Part shown: one piece after another, positions 9,038 to 20,602 of the stretch
How the letters are laid out: each line of letters opens with the position of its first letter
Position numbering within the stretch: position 1 is the first letter of the stretch
Program-made: the position numbers and the translations under genes
Assembly (NCBI RefSeq): GCF_036013975.1
Contig: NZ_CP107904.1
Location: forward strand, 2,976,001 to 3,040,000
Source: Kitasatospora sp. NBC_00458
GTDB lineage: Bacteria > Actinomycetota > Actinomycetes > Streptomycetales > Streptomycetaceae
Reading direction: 5' to 3'
DNA length: 64,000 nt
Notes under the pieces: model-generated
Told to the model about the DNA's origin: nothing
The model's database searches: none
The model's input: only the letters and a program-made list of their open reading frames with translations

Positions 9038-10180
9038 TCAGCCGCGGACCGCCTTGAGGACGGCGGCCGCGGCGGCCTCCTGCCCCTTCGCGTTGGGGTG
9101 GATCCCCGCCAGGCCGGGGGCCGGGAAGGGCGGCTCGACCCAGCGGTCGGCCTCGCCCGCGCACATGTCGTGGCCCGCCGAGGGCGCCGCCAGGTCCACG
9201 AAGACCGCGCCCGCCGCCTCCGCACGCCGCTTGAGCATGGCGTTGAGCTGCTGCTCCTTCTCCACCAGGAAGCCCAGGTCACCGCCGGTGACGGTCTTGC
9301 CCAGCACCGGGACGCAGACGGCCGGGTCGGCCGGCAGCAGCGCCGGGTAGCCGACCACGTAGACCCTGGCCTGCGGAGCGCGGCGCTTGACCTCCTTCAG
9401 CATGTCGCCCAGCCGTTCACCGGCCGCGTCCACCTTGCGCTGCACCTGGTCCGCACCGTCCGAGGCGGCGTAGTGCTCGCGGCACGGAGCCGGGGCCCGG
9501 CCGGAGCCGATCAGGTCCTTGACCGCGTCGACCAGGTTCTCCTTGGCGCACTGGGTGACGACCTCCATGAACCCGGCGTCGTTGCCGCCGATCCCCAGGG
9601 TGACCAGCCGGGTGGCCGGGTCGACCGCCTCCAGCTGCGGCGGGTTGGTGCCGCCGCCCGTCTCCTGGGCGCCGCTGAGGTCGCCGGTCCGGGCGCCGCT
9701 GCAGCTGACGTCACGGAACTGACCGGTGGCCAGGCCCAGCGCCTTGGCCACCAGACTGGGGTAGTTGACCCCCGAGCGGGAGCAGCCCTTCGGCTCCCCC
9801 ACCTGCGGGCTGATCTTCACGCCCGCGGTGTAGGAGTCACCGAGCGCCACGTAGGGGCCGGTGGGCGTCGGTGTGGGTGTCGGGGTGGCCGCCGCGGCCC
9901 GGTTCGGCCGCGCGCCGTCCGGAGCGGCGGCTCCGACGGCGTCCGTGCCGCCGGAGCCGGAACAGGCGGCGAGCAGCACGGTGGTGAGCCCGACGGTCAG
10001 GGCGCCCGCCAGCGCCCTCGGCAGGCCCCCCGACCGAGCGGTCGGCAGGCCCGGCGACGGAGCGGCCGGCACGGTGGCCGATGGAGCCGCCTGGTCCGCC
10101 GGAGCGGTCGTGGTCGGCAGGGTGGTCGTGGTCGACGGTGCGCCCGCGGGCGCACGGGTCGGATGTACGGGCAGTGGCAC
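9038..10180 (-). CDS. SGNH/GDSL-family secreted lipoprotein hydrolase
   Basis: A 380-residue exported esterase/lipase-like protein. The signal region LAGALTVGLTTVLLAACSG ends in a lipobox with the acylated Cys near residue 72. After a Thr/Pro spacer come the SGNH blocks: block I YVALGDSYTAG with the nucleophile Ser, block III GIGGNDAGF, and block V DLAAPSAGHDMC and IHPNAKGQ with the catalytic Asp and His. It resembles the streptomycete SGNH lipases that act on ester substrates outside the cell. GTG 10180 has a GGGGGGAT ribosome site. The ~45 residues before the signal core are unusually long, so an internal GTG start is possible. Confidence 0.85.
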   Translation of the reverse strand: MPLPVHPTRAPAGAPSTTTTLPTTTAPADQAAPSATVPAAPSPGLPTARSGGLPRALAGALTVGLTTVLLAACSGSGGTDAVGAAAPDGARPNRAAAATPTPTPTPTGPYVALGDSYTAGVKISPQVGEPKGCSRSGVNYPSLVAKALGLATGQFRDVSCSGARTGDLSGAQETGGGTNPPQLEAVDPATRLVTLGIGGNDAGFMEVVTQCAKENLVDAVKDLIGSGRAPAPCREHYAASDGADQVQRKVDAAGERLGDMLKEVKRRAPQARVYVVGYPALLPADPAVCVPVLGKTVTGGDLGFLVEKEQQLNAMLKRRAEAAGAVFVDLAAPSAGHDMCAGEADRWVEPPFPAPGLAGIHPNAKGQEAAAAAVLKAVRG

Positions 10181-10355
10181 GGGATCCCCCCGGTAGGAGC
10201 CTTGGCGTTCTTCCTACAACGGCCCGTCCCCCGGGCACCGCCATCACCAACGGACGGAGGCGCCGGATCGATCCCGCCGGGAAGGACCGATCGGTCCGGC
10301 CCCTCCCCCTGCCGCTCCCTCTGCCGCTCCCCCGGCGTGTCCCGCTGCGCCCCGC

Positions 10356-11300
10356 CTACTCCGGACCGCGCTCGTGCTCGGCCAGGAACTGCTCGAAACG
10401 CCGGCCCAGCTCGTCCGCCGACGGCAGGTCGACCGGCTCGGCCAGCAGGCTCTCCCGTCCCTCGGCGCCCGCCACCGCGTCGTACTGGCCCTCCATGCCG
10501 CGGATCGCCGAACGCAGCTCGCCGTCCCCCTGGGCCAGCTGGTCCTCGATGTCGGCGTACACCCCGTCGACCTGCTCGCGCAGCAGCGTGCCGGGCAGCA
10601 CGAGCCCGGTGGCGGACTGCACCGCCTCCAGGATCATCACCGCGGCCGCCGGGTACGCCGTGCGGGCCACGTAGTGCGGCACGTGCACGGCGAAGCCGAG
10701 CACGTCGTGACCCGCCTCGGCGAGCCGGAACTCCAGCAGGGCCTGCGCACTGCCGGGCACCTGGGCCTGCTCGAACCACTGCGGGTAGCCGGCCGCGAGG
10801 TCCAGCCGGTTGCCGTGCGGGGTGAGACCGACCGGGCGGGTGTGCGGCACGCCCATCGGGATGCCGTGGAAGTCCAGCGACAGCCGGACGTCGAAGCGCT
10901 CGACCAACTGGCGGACGGCGGCGATGAACCGCTCCCACTCGACGTCCGGCTCCGGCCCGGTGAGCAGCAGGAACGGCGAGCCGGCCGCGTCGTGGACGAG
11001 CTGGAGCAGGATCTCCGGCGGCTCGTACGACGACCAGTGCTCGCGGTCGAAGAGCATGGCGGGGCGGCGGGCGCGGTAGTCCACCAGGCGGTCGTGGTCG
11101 AACCGGGCGACCACCTGCGGCTCACCCGTCTCCAGCAGGTGGGCGATCACCTGGCCGCCGGCCTCACCGGCGTCCATGAAGCCCTCGAAGTGGTGGAGCA
11201 GCACCAGGCCGGCTCCGGTGTCGGCCAACGCGGCCCTGGCCGCGGCCACGGCGGCCACGCCCTGCTGATCCAGCTCGTACAGCGCCTGGGGATCACGCAC
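10356..11300 (-). CDS. PAC2-family protein (proteasome-assembly-chaperone-like)
   Basis: A 314-residue actinobacterial PAC2 protein. It shows the family's opening [17 protein letters not shown], the central [11 protein letters not shown], and [17 protein letters not shown]. Homologues share a fold with eukaryotic proteasome assembly chaperones, and streptomycetes do contain proteasomes, but a molecular role in bacteria is not established. GTG 11300 leads straight into the conserved N-terminus. A possible promoter lies at 11319-11347. Confidence 0.88.
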   Translation of the reverse strand: MRDPQALYELDQQGVAAVAAARAALADTGAGLVLLHHFEGFMDAGEAGGQVIAHLLETGEPQVVARFDHDRLVDYRARRPAMLFDREHWSSYEPPEILLQLVHDAAGSPFLLLTGPEPDVEWERFIAAVRQLVERFDVRLSLDFHGIPMGVPHTRPVGLTPHGNRLDLAAGYPQWFEQAQVPGSAQALLEFRLAEAGHDVLGFAVHVPHYVARTAYPAAAVMILEAVQSATGLVLPGTLLREQVDGVYADIEDQLAQGDGELRSAIRGMEGQYDAVAGAEGRESLLAEPVDLPSADELGRRFEQFLAEHERGPE

Positions 11301-12168
11301 CGCGCACCCACACCCCGTTCTCTACTCGGTCTCTGCTACTGGTCGGACCCGTACCGGCCCTCCTCGTGCAGCGTGCGACGCTCCGCCGGAATTCCCGCTG
11401 CCGGGATTCCCCTCGTGGAGCCGTCCGACACCCGCCGCCCGCCGCCGGACGCCCGCCGTCCCGCCCCGGGAATCCTCCCGCCCCGGGGCGGTCCGACGGG
11501 GCCGCGCGGGGCCGAATGCGGCCGAGCGGGACCGGAATGGGTTCGCACGGGGCCACGCGGGGGCGTCCCCGGCCTTTCCGGCCACCGGCGGCCGCCCCCG
11601 GCGGCGCCGGAGGGCTCCCGGCGCGCCCCCGGAGGGCCGACCCGACCATGATCGCATCCGACCGGAAAAGCCCTGGTCGGGGGCGGGCGAGGGGCCCGGC
11701 GGGGCCGCTCGGGGCCGTACCGGGCGGCCATTCGTGTGCTGCGAAGTGACGCACCGCCTTCTGGCGGGTATCGTCCTCTCGCTGCCTCGCATCGTCGCGT
11801 CGTCGTCACGTCGTCCGTAACGCCGTCGATCACGTCCCGGCCCGGTGCTCGGCCAGCCACCTACGACGCATCTTGCCTTCACCTGGCCGCCTGCTTCCCT
11901 TCGCGCTCTCGTTTCCTCTTCGGCCATCTCGCGGACGCACACTGTCCCCTCGCTCATCCCGCCGGACCGGTCCGTGGACCCGCGTCCGTTCCGGCACCGC
12001 GCTGCCCGCCTCCGGGCCGCCGCCCCCCGCCCCGCCCGACCGGACCTCCGGCGTGCACGGGTACCGGCGGGCGGACGTCCGGGACGGGGCGAAAAGTCCA
12101 CCGCTCGGCCCGCGCGCACACCCAGGCACGGTCCGACGCCCTCCGACCGATGAAGGACCGAAGGTTCC
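11301..12168. other. 868-nt region without a supported gene
   Basis: Open frames exist on both strands, but their products are Arg/Pro/Gly/Ala-rich with no domain, no good start context and no codon-position signal. I see no tRNA, IS or convincing hairpin. The left end carries the PAC2 promoter candidate and the right end the ribosome site of the acetyltransferase. A small RNA or unrecognised peptide gene cannot be excluded. Confidence 0.5.
11319..11347 (-). promoter_or_regulatory. Possible vegetative promoter of the PAC2 gene
   Basis: On the minus strand, TCCGAC (11342-11347) and TAGAGA (11319-11324) are 17 nt apart, resembling -35 and -10 boxes of HrdB promoters, about 20 nt upstream of the GTG. 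Confidence 0.35.
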
Positions 12169-12894
12169 GTGCCCGTACCTGTCATCCTCACCGGCCGCAC
12201 CGTGCGGCTGGAGCCCCTCGCCGCGCACCACGCCGAGGCACTTGCCGAGGCCGGCGCCGAGGACCGTACGACCTACGCCTTCACGCCCGTCCCGCACGGC
12301 CTGGAAGCGGCCCGCGAGTACGTCTCGCGCGCCCTCGCCGACCAGGCCGCGGGCCGGTCGCTGCCGTTCGCGACGGTGAGCCAGGCCGACGGCCGGGTGG
12401 TCGGTTCCACCCGCTTCCTGGAACTCGACTACTGGCAGGGCCCGCTGGTCTGGCCCCCGGTACCGGGCGTGCCGTTCGGCGATCCGGCGACCGCGGTGCC
12501 CGACGCCGCCGAGATCGGCAACACCTGGCTCTCGCCGCGCGCCCAGGGCACCGGCATCAACACCGAGGCCAAGCTGCTGATGCTCCGGCACGCCTTCGAG
12601 GCGTGGGGCGTCCGACGGATCTCGCTCCGGGCCGACGCCCGCAACCAGCGGTCGCGGGCCGCCATCGAGCGGCTGGGCGCCACCTCCGAGGGCGTCCGCC
12701 GGGCGCACTCGCGGGGGCTGGACGGGGTGGTCAGGTCCACCGCGTTCTACTCGATCCTCGACGACGAGTGGCCCGCCGTCCGCGACATCATCGAGCTGCG
12801 GATCGCCGCCGCCACCTCGCCGAGCGCCCCGGATCCGGCGATCAACCAGGAGTGCCTTAGACACGGCGGCGGCGGGCAGCTGATCACGGCCTGA
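12169..12894 (+). CDS. GNAT-family N-acetyltransferase
   Basis: A 241-residue protein of the RimJ/RimL-type GNAT group. The first part, VILTGRTVRLEPLAAHHAEA, is the typical opening. The acetyl-CoA loop region is EIGNTWLSPRAQGTGINTEA, and the late strand is RISLRADARNQRSRAAIERL followed by LGATSEGVRR. It would acetylate a protein N-terminus or a small amine; the substrate is unknown. GTG 12169 has GAAGG 5 nt upstream. The last ~30 residues after DIIELRIAAA extend beyond the usual family end and look unstructured. Confidence 0.87.
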   Translation: MPVPVILTGRTVRLEPLAAHHAEALAEAGAEDRTTYAFTPVPHGLEAAREYVSRALADQAAGRSLPFATVSQADGRVVGSTRFLELDYWQGPLVWPPVPGVPFGDPATAVPDAAEIGNTWLSPRAQGTGINTEAKLLMLRHAFEAWGVRRISLRADARNQRSRAAIERLGATSEGVRRAHSRGLDGVVRSTAFYSILDDEWPAVRDIIELRIAAATSPSAPDPAINQECLRHGGGGQLITA

Positions 12895-13082
12895 CGCGGA
12901 CGGCACGCCGACCGCGGTCGGACCGTGTCGGGGGCGGCCTCGGGACGGGGTGGGGACGGCGTGGGGGCACCCCCCGCCTCCGTTCCGGGGGATCCGGCGG
13001 GGCAGGGGCGTCGGGGCACTGCGGGCGACCGGGTCACCGAGCACCGGGTCACCGGGCTACCGGGCCGCCGGGCCGCCGGGCT

Positions 13083-14435
13083 TCAGCGCGGACGGCCGCG
13101 GGCGGCGAGCTCCAGGACCCGTTCCAGGAGCCCCTCCCCGTCCGAGGCCTCGAAGCGGGCCGGATGCGCCTCGACCAGCGCCGACACCGGCCGCCGACCG
13201 CCGCCCCGCACGGGAGCCACCCTGACCTCCCAGACCGCGAAGCCGGTCCGGCCGCGGCGCAGGTGCAGCACGCCCTCGGAGGTGTGGGACTCCCACTCCT
13301 GCCCGGTGTCGCGCGGGCGCAGGCCCCGCCTGATCCGCTGCCACTCGTCCTCGCTCCAGACCACGTCCGGAACGGGGCACGGACGCGGCAGCCGCAGCGG
13401 CACCGGGGAGCCGTCCCCCGGCGGCCGCGCGACGCCGCCCGGCTCGACGAAGGCCCACGCGGGCAGCGGTTCGCGGGCGGCGGTCCAGGCCGCGGGAATG
13501 CCCGCCGCCCCGGTGCGGGCGGCGACCACGCCACCGGTGATCGCCGCCACGGTGTCCATGTCCCCGCCGGCGCCCACGGCCTCCCAGAGCGCACCGCGGT
13601 AGTCGGTGAGCCGCCGGGCCGCGCACCAGAGCGCGTACGGCACGGTGTCGGCCGCACTGACCCGGCTGCCGTTGCCGAGCACGTTCGCGACGGCCGCGGA
13701 GTCCCGCTCCCCCACCAGTGCGACCGCGTCGGTGAGGCCGTCCCGTACGGCGCCGACCGGCGTGAGGTCCCGCACCGACTCCAGGAAGCCCTCCGGGGTC
13801 GTGCTCCCGGTCCGGGCCCGCACGGCGAAGGCCGCGGCCACCGCGACGGCGATGGCACCGTCCACGGCCTGCGGGTGGGTGTGGGTGATCAGGGCGCTCG
13901 CCGCGGCCGGCTCGACCGCGGCGCCCGGGTCCCCGGCGTGGGCCGCCCCCAGCGGGGCGACCCGCATCGCGGCCCCGTTGCCGTAGGAGCCCTGACCGTC
14001 GAAGAGTTCGGCGGCCAGAGCCCCGGCGTCACCGCCCTCGCGGATCAGCCGGAGCAGCCGGTTGGCGGCCGGGCCGTAGCCCCGGTCGAAGTCGTGCCGG
14101 TGGGCGAAGGCGTGGGTGAGGTCGAAGGTGTCGACGCTCCCGCGCTCGGTGTGCGCGGCGTACACCGAGCACGCCATCTCGGTGTCGTCGGTCCACGGCC
14201 AGGGGCCCGGCGGTGCGGTACGGGCGGCCAGGTGGGCCCTGGCGGTGGCCGGGACGAAGAACTGGGCGCCGAAGGCGTCGCCGACGGAGAGGCCTTCGAG
14301 CGCGTCGAGCGCGGGCGAGGCGGTGGAGGCGGTGGAGGCGGTGGACGTGCCGGGTGCGCCGGGCGTGTCGGGCGAGTCGCTCAGGTCGATCGGGTCGGAA
14401 GCGGCGGGCGCGGGGCCGGTGTGAGGAGTCGTCAT
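13083..14435 (-). CDS. ADP-ribosylglycohydrolase with extra C-terminal domain
   Basis: A 450-residue protein. Residues ~45-325 carry the ADP-ribosylglycohydrolase (DraG) signatures: GLSVGDAFGAQ, PWTDDTEMACSVY, the metal-binding TDDT, YGNGAAMRVAPLG and GDMDTVAAITGG. Such enzymes remove ADP-ribose from proteins or small molecules. The C-terminal ~110 residues, beginning SEDEWQRIRRGLRPRDTGQE, look like a separate small domain that I recall as a stand-alone actinobacterial protein. The ATG at 14435 follows CGGGGGCG. The N-terminus has a Ser/Thr/Ala repeat. It is transcribed away from the AbiEi-like gene, with 112 nt between starts. Confidence 0.88.
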   Translation of the reverse strand: MTTPHTGPAPAASDPIDLSDSPDTPGAPGTSTASTASTASPALDALEGLSVGDAFGAQFFVPATARAHLAARTAPPGPWPWTDDTEMACSVYAAHTERGSVDTFDLTHAFAHRHDFDRGYGPAANRLLRLIREGGDAGALAAELFDGQGSYGNGAAMRVAPLGAAHAGDPGAAVEPAAASALITHTHPQAVDGAIAVAVAAAFAVRARTGSTTPEGFLESVRDLTPVGAVRDGLTDAVALVGERDSAAVANVLGNGSRVSAADTVPYALWCAARRLTDYRGALWEAVGAGGDMDTVAAITGGVVAARTGAAGIPAAWTAAREPLPAWAFVEPGGVARPPGDGSPVPLRLPRPCPVPDVVWSEDEWQRIRRGLRPRDTGQEWESHTSEGVLHLRRGRTGFAVWEVRVAPVRGGGRRPVSALVEAHPARFEASDGEGLLERVLELAARGRPR

Positions 14436-14547
14436 CGCCCCCGAGTCCAGCCGCCGAACCGGTGTCACGTCAACCGCGTTTGACCCGGCCTTACCCCTAC
14501 GGGCGACGTTTCGCATACCGCCCACCCCGGCGGGAAGCACCCCGGGC

Positions 14548-15549
14548 ATGACCCGCACCGCCTGCCCCGTCGACCCGCTGCGGCTGCTCGGCGCCGACCA
14601 GCAGCACATCGTGACCCGCGCGCAGCTGCACCGGCTCGGGGTGCCGTCCGGCACCATCGCCCACCGGCTGCGGCCGGACGGGCCGTGGCAGCAGGTGCTG
14701 CCCCGGGTGGTCTGCCTGCAGACCGGGCGGCTGACGCCGCACCAGCGCCTGCGGGCCGCGCTCGCGTACGCGGCACCCAGGGGCCGGGCGAACGCGCCGC
14801 GCGGCGAGGTCCTGCTGACCGGGGCCGCCGTGCTGGCCGACGCCGGGCTGCCCTCCGCCGGGCACCCGGCCGACCTGGCCGCGGTCGACGTCCTGGTCCC
14901 GGGCGGGCGACGGGTGGCCGACCGGGGGTTCGTCCGGATCCACCGCGCGGCCGGGACGATGCCGGACGGGTTCGAACGCGACGACGGGCTCTGGAGCACC
15001 ACGGTCGCCCGGGCACTGGCCGACCTCGCCCCCCGGGAGAGCGGCCGGCGCCGGTTCCGGGCGCTCTGCGCCGAGGCCGTCCAGCGGCGGCACTGCGAAC
15101 TCGGCGAGCTGCTGGACCAGTTGACGGCCCGGCCGGGCGCCCTGGAACTGCCCCGGCTGGCCGGGGTGGTGGAGGAGCTGACCGCCGGGGTCCGTTCGGT
15201 CGTCGAGGGCGAGGCCCGGGACGCGGTGCGGGGCGCCGGACTCCCGGAGCCGCTCTGGAACCCGGTGCTCCTCCTGGACGGGCGGTTCCTGGCCGTGCCG
15301 GACGCCTACTGGCCACGGGCCTGCGTCGCGCTGGAGATCGACTCCCGGGCCTGGCACCTGCGCCCGGCCGACCACGAGCGGAGCCTCACCCGGGCCAACC
15401 GGCTCACCGCCGCCGGCCTGCCGGTGGTCCGCACCACCCCGCTCCAGCTGCGGCGCGACCCGGCCCCCGTGCTGCAGGAGCTGGCCACCCTGCTGGCCGG
15501 GGGCCCGCACGGCCCGCACTCCCGGATCACCTGGCGGCGGGCCCGGTGA
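14548..15549 (+). CDS. AbiEi-like / DUF559-type nuclease-fold protein
   Basis: A 333-residue protein. The N-terminus (AQLHRLGVPSGTIAHRLRPD and WQQVLPRVVC) matches the winged-helix start of AbiEi-type antitoxin and related actinobacterial proteins. The C-terminus has a Vsr/DUF559-like endonuclease fold: AVPDAYWPRACVALEIDSRA with Asp and Glu of a PD-(D/E)xK site, then an RANRLTAAGLPVVRTTPLQL strand. No toxin partner is adjacent, so it is a solitary gene. Function is unknown; restriction, repair or toxin-antitoxin ancestry are possible. The ATG is preceded by a short GGAAGC. Confidence 0.75.
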   Translation: MTRTACPVDPLRLLGADQQHIVTRAQLHRLGVPSGTIAHRLRPDGPWQQVLPRVVCLQTGRLTPHQRLRAALAYAAPRGRANAPRGEVLLTGAAVLADAGLPSAGHPADLAAVDVLVPGGRRVADRGFVRIHRAAGTMPDGFERDDGLWSTTVARALADLAPRESGRRRFRALCAEAVQRRHCELGELLDQLTARPGALELPRLAGVVEELTAGVRSVVEGEARDAVRGAGLPEPLWNPVLLLDGRFLAVPDAYWPRACVALEIDSRAWHLRPADHERSLTRANRLTAAGLPVVRTTPLQLRRDPAPVLQELATLLAGGPHGPHSRITWRRAR

Positions 15550-15640
15550 ACCCCGGGCGGCGACGTCGGCCGGTGCACGGCGGCGGTGCACGGCGCCGGG
15601 GCCGGCCACCGGAACCCGCGCCGGGGCGGGGCGGGGCGCG

Positions 15641-16018
15641 TCAGTCGTCGGCGGGGGTCGAGTCCCTGGGAACGGAATCCGCGGGAGCGGCGTCGGCGGG
15701 AGCGGCCGCCTCGGTCGCGGCGCCCGCGGCCTCGGCGGCGGCGACCAGGCGCTGGAGCTCGGCGAGGTGCTCGGCGAGGGCCCGGCGGCCGGCTCTGGTC
15801 GCCACGAGCCAGGTGCGCGGACGCCGGCCGGCCGACCCCTTCCTGACCTTGAGGTAGCCCGCCTGCTCCAGCGCGGTCGCGGCCTTGCTGAGCACCGAGT
15901 CGGAGACCTCGCAGTGATCGCGGACCGTGCCGAACTCGGCCTCCGCACAGGCGCTCAGGAAGGCCAGCACGGTGAGCCTGGTCGGATGCTGGAGCAGCGG
16001 GTCGAACGAGGCGGGCAT
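15641..16018 (-). CDS. Winged-helix transcriptional regulator
   Basis: A 125-residue regulator of the MarR-like winged-helix type (PF13601-like). It has LLQHPTRLTVLAFLSACAEA, the recognition helix region EVSDSVLSKAATALEQAGYL, and the wing VRKGSAGRRPRTWLVATRAG. The tail is Ala/Pro/Asp-rich. Its ATG overlaps the TGA of the upstream membrane-protein gene (16016-16020), so the two are translated together. The inverted repeat at 16554-16578 upstream of the pair is the likely autoregulatory site. Confidence 0.88.
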   Translation of the reverse strand: MPASFDPLLQHPTRLTVLAFLSACAEAEFGTVRDHCEVSDSVLSKAATALEQAGYLKVRKGSAGRRPRTWLVATRAGRRALAEHLAELQRLVAAAEAAGAATEAAAPADAAPADSVPRDSTPADD

Positions 16019-16494
16019 CAGCGGGCCGCCTCGTCCCGCCGGATCCGCCCGGCGAGCCGGCCGGTTCCCGCCCAGAACGCCGCGCCGGCGGCGAGCCCGG
16101 CCGCCGCCCCCGTCCACCGCACGCCGCCACCGGCCAGCAGCACCAGGCCCGCAGCGGCCGCACCGGCGGCGAACACCCCGAGGACGGCCAGCACGGCCGG
16201 GCCGCCGTAACCGGGAGCCGGACGGTGCACGATCCCCGCCCCGGTCACGGCGATCCTGGCCAGTACGCCGGTCAGTGCGGCAAAGGCCACCCCGAGCACG
16301 GCGCTCAGCCAGCCGATCCCGGCACCGATCGCCTGCCCGACGCCGGCCCCGTAGGCGGTGAACGCCGCCGCGAAGGCCGGACCGTACCAGGCGGGCAGGC
16401 GACCCGGGGCCTGGGCCGCCGCCTTGGCGCGGTCGGCGAGGCGCAGGGCCTCGGCGGGGGGCATCGCGGGTCGGACGGGCTCGGACGTGCTCAT
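16018..16494 (-). CDS. Small integral membrane protein
   Basis: A 158-residue protein with four predicted membrane segments after a cytoplasmic N-terminus that contains AEALRLADRAKAAA. The segments include AFAAAFTAYGAGVGQAIGAG, LGVAFAALTGVLARIAVTGA, AVLAVLGVFAAGAAAAGLVL and AAAGLAAGAAFWAGTG. No enzymatic motif is visible. It is the first gene of a two-gene operon with a winged-helix regulator, a pairing often seen in actinobacteria. The function is unknown; sensing or export of the regulator's ligand would be a guess. Confidence 0.8.
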   Translation of the reverse strand: MSTSEPVRPAMPPAEALRLADRAKAAAQAPGRLPAWYGPAFAAAFTAYGAGVGQAIGAGIGWLSAVLGVAFAALTGVLARIAVTGAGIVHRPAPGYGGPAVLAVLGVFAAGAAAAGLVLLAGGGVRWTGAAAGLAAGAAFWAGTGRLAGRIRRDEAAR

Positions 16495-16553
16495 GGGATC
16501 CCCCTGTCGTGCGGCGCTTCGGAGTGCATCGCGGCGATTCCACTATGGCATCC

Positions 16554-16578
16554 ACTTTCCGATGTGGAAAGTACTTTC
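16554..16578. promoter_or_regulatory. Operator of the winged-helix operon
   Basis: Three alternating half-sites: ACTTTCC (16554-16560), GGAAAGT (16566-16572) and ACTTTC (16573-16578). The first two form a 7-bp inverted repeat, and the last two form a perfect 12-bp palindrome at 16567-16578. It lies 60-85 nt upstream of the membrane-protein ATG, in an AT-richer patch that also offers CATAGT as a -10 box on the minus strand. Confidence 0.65.
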
Positions 16579-16692
16579 GGCGAGGAGGCTCCGGAGGCGG
16601 TCCGGTGGGCGGCCGGCCGGAGCAGGCCGACCGGGGCGGGGCCTCCGCCAGGCCCGCCGCGGCGGCGGACCGGCCACGGCGCGGACCGACCA

Positions 16693-16746
16693 CGGCGCGG
16701 CGGTCGGCGGCGCGGCGGTCAGCGGCGCGGCGGTCAGCGGCGCGGA
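16693..16746. repeat. 15-bp tandem repeat, about 3.6 copies
   Basis: The unit CGGCGCGGCGGTCAG occurs at 16693, 16708 and 16723, with a partial copy at 16738, just downstream of the RNase gene's stop. Noncoding. Confidence 0.75.
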
Positions 16747-16763
16747 CGCCCGCAACGCCGTGG

Positions 16764-17324
16764 TCAGCAGCGGACGTCGATCTCCTGGAAGGTGGCGTAG
16801 TGGTCCGCGGTCCAGTACTGCTCGCCCGAACCGCCCGTGACCACCCGTCGGGCGCCGCGGTCCGCCGAGCCGGGCGTGACGACGGTGAACTCGTGGTAGT
16901 AGCCCGAGGCCTTCCGCGGGAGACGGCTCTCCCGGTTCTCGAAGACGATGCCGTCCGAGCGGTAGGGGTAGGGGCCGCCCTTCGCGATCAGGCCGAGGGT
17001 GTCGACCGCCTGGGCCGGCAGCTTCGTCCGGCAGACGTCGGCGAGCGACGCGTCGGTCGGCACCCAGGTCCCGGCGGGGACGGGCGTGCCCGGGGCGGAC
17101 GCGGTACCGGCGGGAGGGGAGGTCTTCGGCGGCGTGGGCCTCGGTGCGGTGGGCTTCGGCGTCGCGGGCCCGTCGGACCCGGGCGTCGCCGGTCCGGCGG
17201 AGGGCGTCGCGGAGGCCTTGGACGTGCTGTCGCCGGCGTCGTCCGACAGGACGTACCCGACTGCGGCGGCGAGCACGCAGAGCAGCACGGCCAGGAGGGT
17301 GAACAGGCGGTTTCTGCTGGTCAT
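16764..17324 (-). CDS. Secreted guanyl-specific ribonuclease, RNase Sa family
   Basis: A 186-residue pre-protein. An N-terminal membrane/signal segment (LFTLLAVLLCVLAAAVGYVL) and a Thr/Pro/Ser linker precede a ~95-residue N1/T1-type RNase domain. The domain matches RNase Sa closely: DTLGLIAKGGPYPY, IVFENRES with the catalytic Glu, GYYHEFTVVTPG, ARRVVTGG with the catalytic Arg, and DHYATF with the catalytic His. Cysteines near the start of the domain (ADVC) and at the last residue can form the conserved disulfide. It cleaves RNA after G outside the cell. No barstar-type inhibitor gene is adjacent, fitting export, although no clear signal-peptidase site is seen and it may stay anchored. Confidence 0.9.
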   Translation of the reverse strand: MTSRNRLFTLLAVLLCVLAAAVGYVLSDDAGDSTSKASATPSAGPATPGSDGPATPKPTAPRPTPPKTSPPAGTASAPGTPVPAGTWVPTDASLADVCRTKLPAQAVDTLGLIAKGGPYPYRSDGIVFENRESRLPRKASGYYHEFTVVTPGSADRGARRVVTGGSGEQYWTADHYATFQEIDVRC

Positions 17325-17571
17325 GGGCCCAGCTTGGCAGCCGACCGGGCCGGGACCGGGCAACCGCGCGCGTGGCCGCCGACACACCGGCGGGGCGGGA
17401 GACCGGCCAGGCGGGACACCCGCGAAGGGCGTCGGATGGGGCGAGGCCGCGTCAGCGGGAGGACGGCGCCGGGGCACGGCGACCGGAGGCGGGGCGACCG
17501 GGGGCAGGGCACGGCGGCAGCCGGGTCGGCGCGGCCTAGGTGCCGACCGGGGCTCCGGCCGGGGAAAAGCA

Positions 17572-17619
17572 GCGGCCGGGACGGGGACGGACGCCGTTGT
17601 CCGTTCCCGCCCCGGCCGC
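17572..17619 (-). terminator. Intrinsic terminator of ppdK
   Basis: 21-nt arms at 17572-17592 and 17599-17619 pair with two mismatches and a 6-nt loop. On the minus strand they are followed by TGCTTTTCC, a short T-run. The hairpin begins about 100 nt after the ppdK stop. Confidence 0.8.
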
Positions 17620-17720
17620 CTCACGTACGCCGGTTCTCCTGCGCCGAGCTCCGGTGTACGCCCCTCCCGGGTGGAGGGGATGCGGTCAGCGAATCGACCG
17701 TGCCGAGGGGCTCAGAGCCC

Positions 17721-20429
<2,709 letters not shown>

Positions 20430-20602
20430 GGGGTTGTCTCCTCGCACACGGTTGCCCTGACGCCGGAGAACATACCCATTTCGAAGGCACTTCTGCGCTG
20501 CCAATAGGCCGTACGAGGCCGGTACCCAGCGGTAACCCGATAGATCGAATGCACATAAAGGCGTTCACCTCTGTTGATGAAATCGTCCGGATGACGCTAG
20601 CT

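Noticed and set aside
11322-12200. Minus-strand frame of 292 codons in the 868-nt gap
   Set aside because: Arg/Gly/Pro-rich composition, no domain, no ribosome site; other frames in the gap look the same.
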